Below, one piece after another: positions 63,319 through 64,000 of a stretch of 64,000 nt of DNA. The position numbers and the translations under genes are program-made. The stretch covers positions 386,001 through 450,000 of the forward strand of contig NZ_CP012402.1 of NCBI RefSeq assembly GCF_001305595.1, read 5' to 3'. The notes beneath the pieces were generated by a model that saw nothing but the letters and a program-made list of their open reading frames with translations, was not told the origin of the DNA and did no database searches. The DNA is from Azospirillum thiophilum (GTDB lineage Bacteria; Pseudomonadota; Alphaproteobacteria; Azospirillales; Azospirillaceae). Position 1 is the stretch's first letter; every line of letters begins with the position of its first letter.

Positions 63319-64000
63319 ATGACGACCACCGACCAGACCGCCTTTTACGTGTCCACCCAGGGCAAGGACAGCTGGTCCGGGCGGCTCGCCGCTCCCAACG
63401 CCGACGGTACCGACGGTCCCTTCGCCAGCCTGGAGAAGGCGCGGGATGCGATGCGGTCGAGCGATACCGACACCACCTACATCCGCGGCGGCACCTATCG
63501 CCTGGACGAGACCTTGACCCTCGACTCCCGCGACGACGGGCACGGCTTCCTTGCCTACAAGGGCGAGACGCCGGTGCTGAGCGGCGGGCAGCGGGTGACC
63601 GGTTTCGCCAGCGAAGGCGGCGGCCTCTATTCCGCGAAGCTGTCCATCGCCAATGGGCTGGACGTGAGCATCGGCGGTGTCCGCCAGCAGGCGGCGCAGA
63701 CCGGCGATGTTGATCCGACCGCCCCCGCGACCAGCGGCTGGCATATGCTGAAGGCCGGAACCGACGGTGCCAGCAAGACCAGCTTCAATTTTTCCGCCGG
63801 CGACATTCCGTCGACGCTGAAGCCCCATGCCGGCCTCGTCGTCCAGACCTTCGACACCGAGCGGCTGAAGGACGACATCTCGTCTGTGAAGACGATCGAC
63901 CAGTATCACCATACGCTGACGCTCGACGATGCAGCTTCCTATGCCCTGCGCTCCGGCGGCACCTATCGGGTGATGAATGACGCCTCGCTGATCCGCGACG
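63319..64000 (+). CDS. Right-handed beta-helix protein, N-terminal part
   Basis: An open frame with GGAGG nine bases before the ATG runs off the right edge; 227 residues are visible. The opening FYVSTQGKDSWSGRLAAPN, then GPFASLEKARDAM and YIRGGTYRLDETLTL, matches the N-terminal caps of secreted right-handed beta-helix proteins. There is no signal peptide, as in substrates of type I secretion that carry C-terminal RTX repeats; those would lie outside the window. Function, such as polysaccharide lyase or epimerase, cannot be told yet. Confidence 0.75.
   Translation, partial: MTTTDQTAFYVSTQGKDSWSGRLAAPNADGTDGPFASLEKARDAMRSSDTDTTYIRGGTYRLDETLTLDSRDDGHGFLAYKGETPVLSGGQRVTGFASEGGGLYSAKLSIANGLDVSIGGVRQQAAQTGDVDPTAPATSGWHMLKAGTDGASKTSFNFSAGDIPSTLKPHAGLVVQTFDTERLKDDISSVKTIDQYHHTLTLDDAASYALRSGGTYRVMNDASLIRD

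Noticed and set aside
63241..63912. 223-codon leftward frame at the right end
   Set aside because: It is the complement of the open beta-helix frame, which has a ribosome site, normal codon use and a family match.

Overview
The window is high-GC chromosome or chromid sequence from an alphaproteobacterium, most like Azospirillum and its relatives (Rhodospirillales). This rests on codon use, the iscR-sufBCDS-sufU-sufT-sufA layout, CHASE2 cyclases, tripartite tricarboxylate (TTT) transporters and an IscR box of the alphaproteobacterial type. Species cannot be fixed from the sequence alone. No rRNA, tRNA, CRISPR array, integrase or transposase was seen.

Layout. 1-3908 (minus): a SiaA/SiaB/SiaC-type partner-switching module followed by a histidine kinase and the start of a second gene with the same N-terminal domain. 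4346-9054 (plus): periplasmic binding protein, OmpR-type regulator, polA. 9063-11903 (minus): an AT-rich island holding a DUF4297 (Cap4-like) nuclease and an SMC/ABC-type ATPase, a probable Lamassu-like or ABC-three-component defence pair abutting polA. 12201-14025 (plus): an unknown gene and a serine beta-lactamase-fold hydrolase. 14176-20706 (minus): one sugar-acid operon read as iclR, dgoK, dgoA, tctC, tctB, tctA, SDR, with a branched-chain amino-acid type binding protein, a monooxygenase-fold protein and a pirin diverging from it. 23512-29169 (minus): an iron cell-surface-signalling locus (ECF sigma, FecR, TonB receptor, PepSY protein, small membrane protein) with a Fur-like site upstream.

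29616-30530 is a second AT-rich patch carrying one membrane protein that resembles M48 peptidases but lacks the HExxH zinc site. 30600-37406 (minus) is the complete SUF Fe-S assembly operon with its Rrf2 regulator and an operator on its promoter. 37757-40263 (minus) is a DUF3618/DUF1469 membrane-stress type operon. Then come an unknown coiled-coil protein, malate synthase G, two methyltransferases, a chemotaxis receptor, a ParB-like protein, an MBL hydrolase, a second Rrf2 regulator, an atypical SDR, purA and hisZ, a large unknown protein and phoU.

The right end (57548-62206) is an operon of a secreted unknown protein, a CHASE2 adenylate cyclase and a TpsB-type outer-membrane transporter, followed by a two-domain cold-shock protein and the start of a beta-helix protein that runs off the window. 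Several perfect hairpins mark convergent gene ends (30558, 51677, 56390, 62251). The parts most worth a second look are the nuclease/ATPase pair, the M48-like pseudo-enzyme, the Sia-type switch joined to histidine kinases, and the secreted-protein/CHASE2/TpsB operon.
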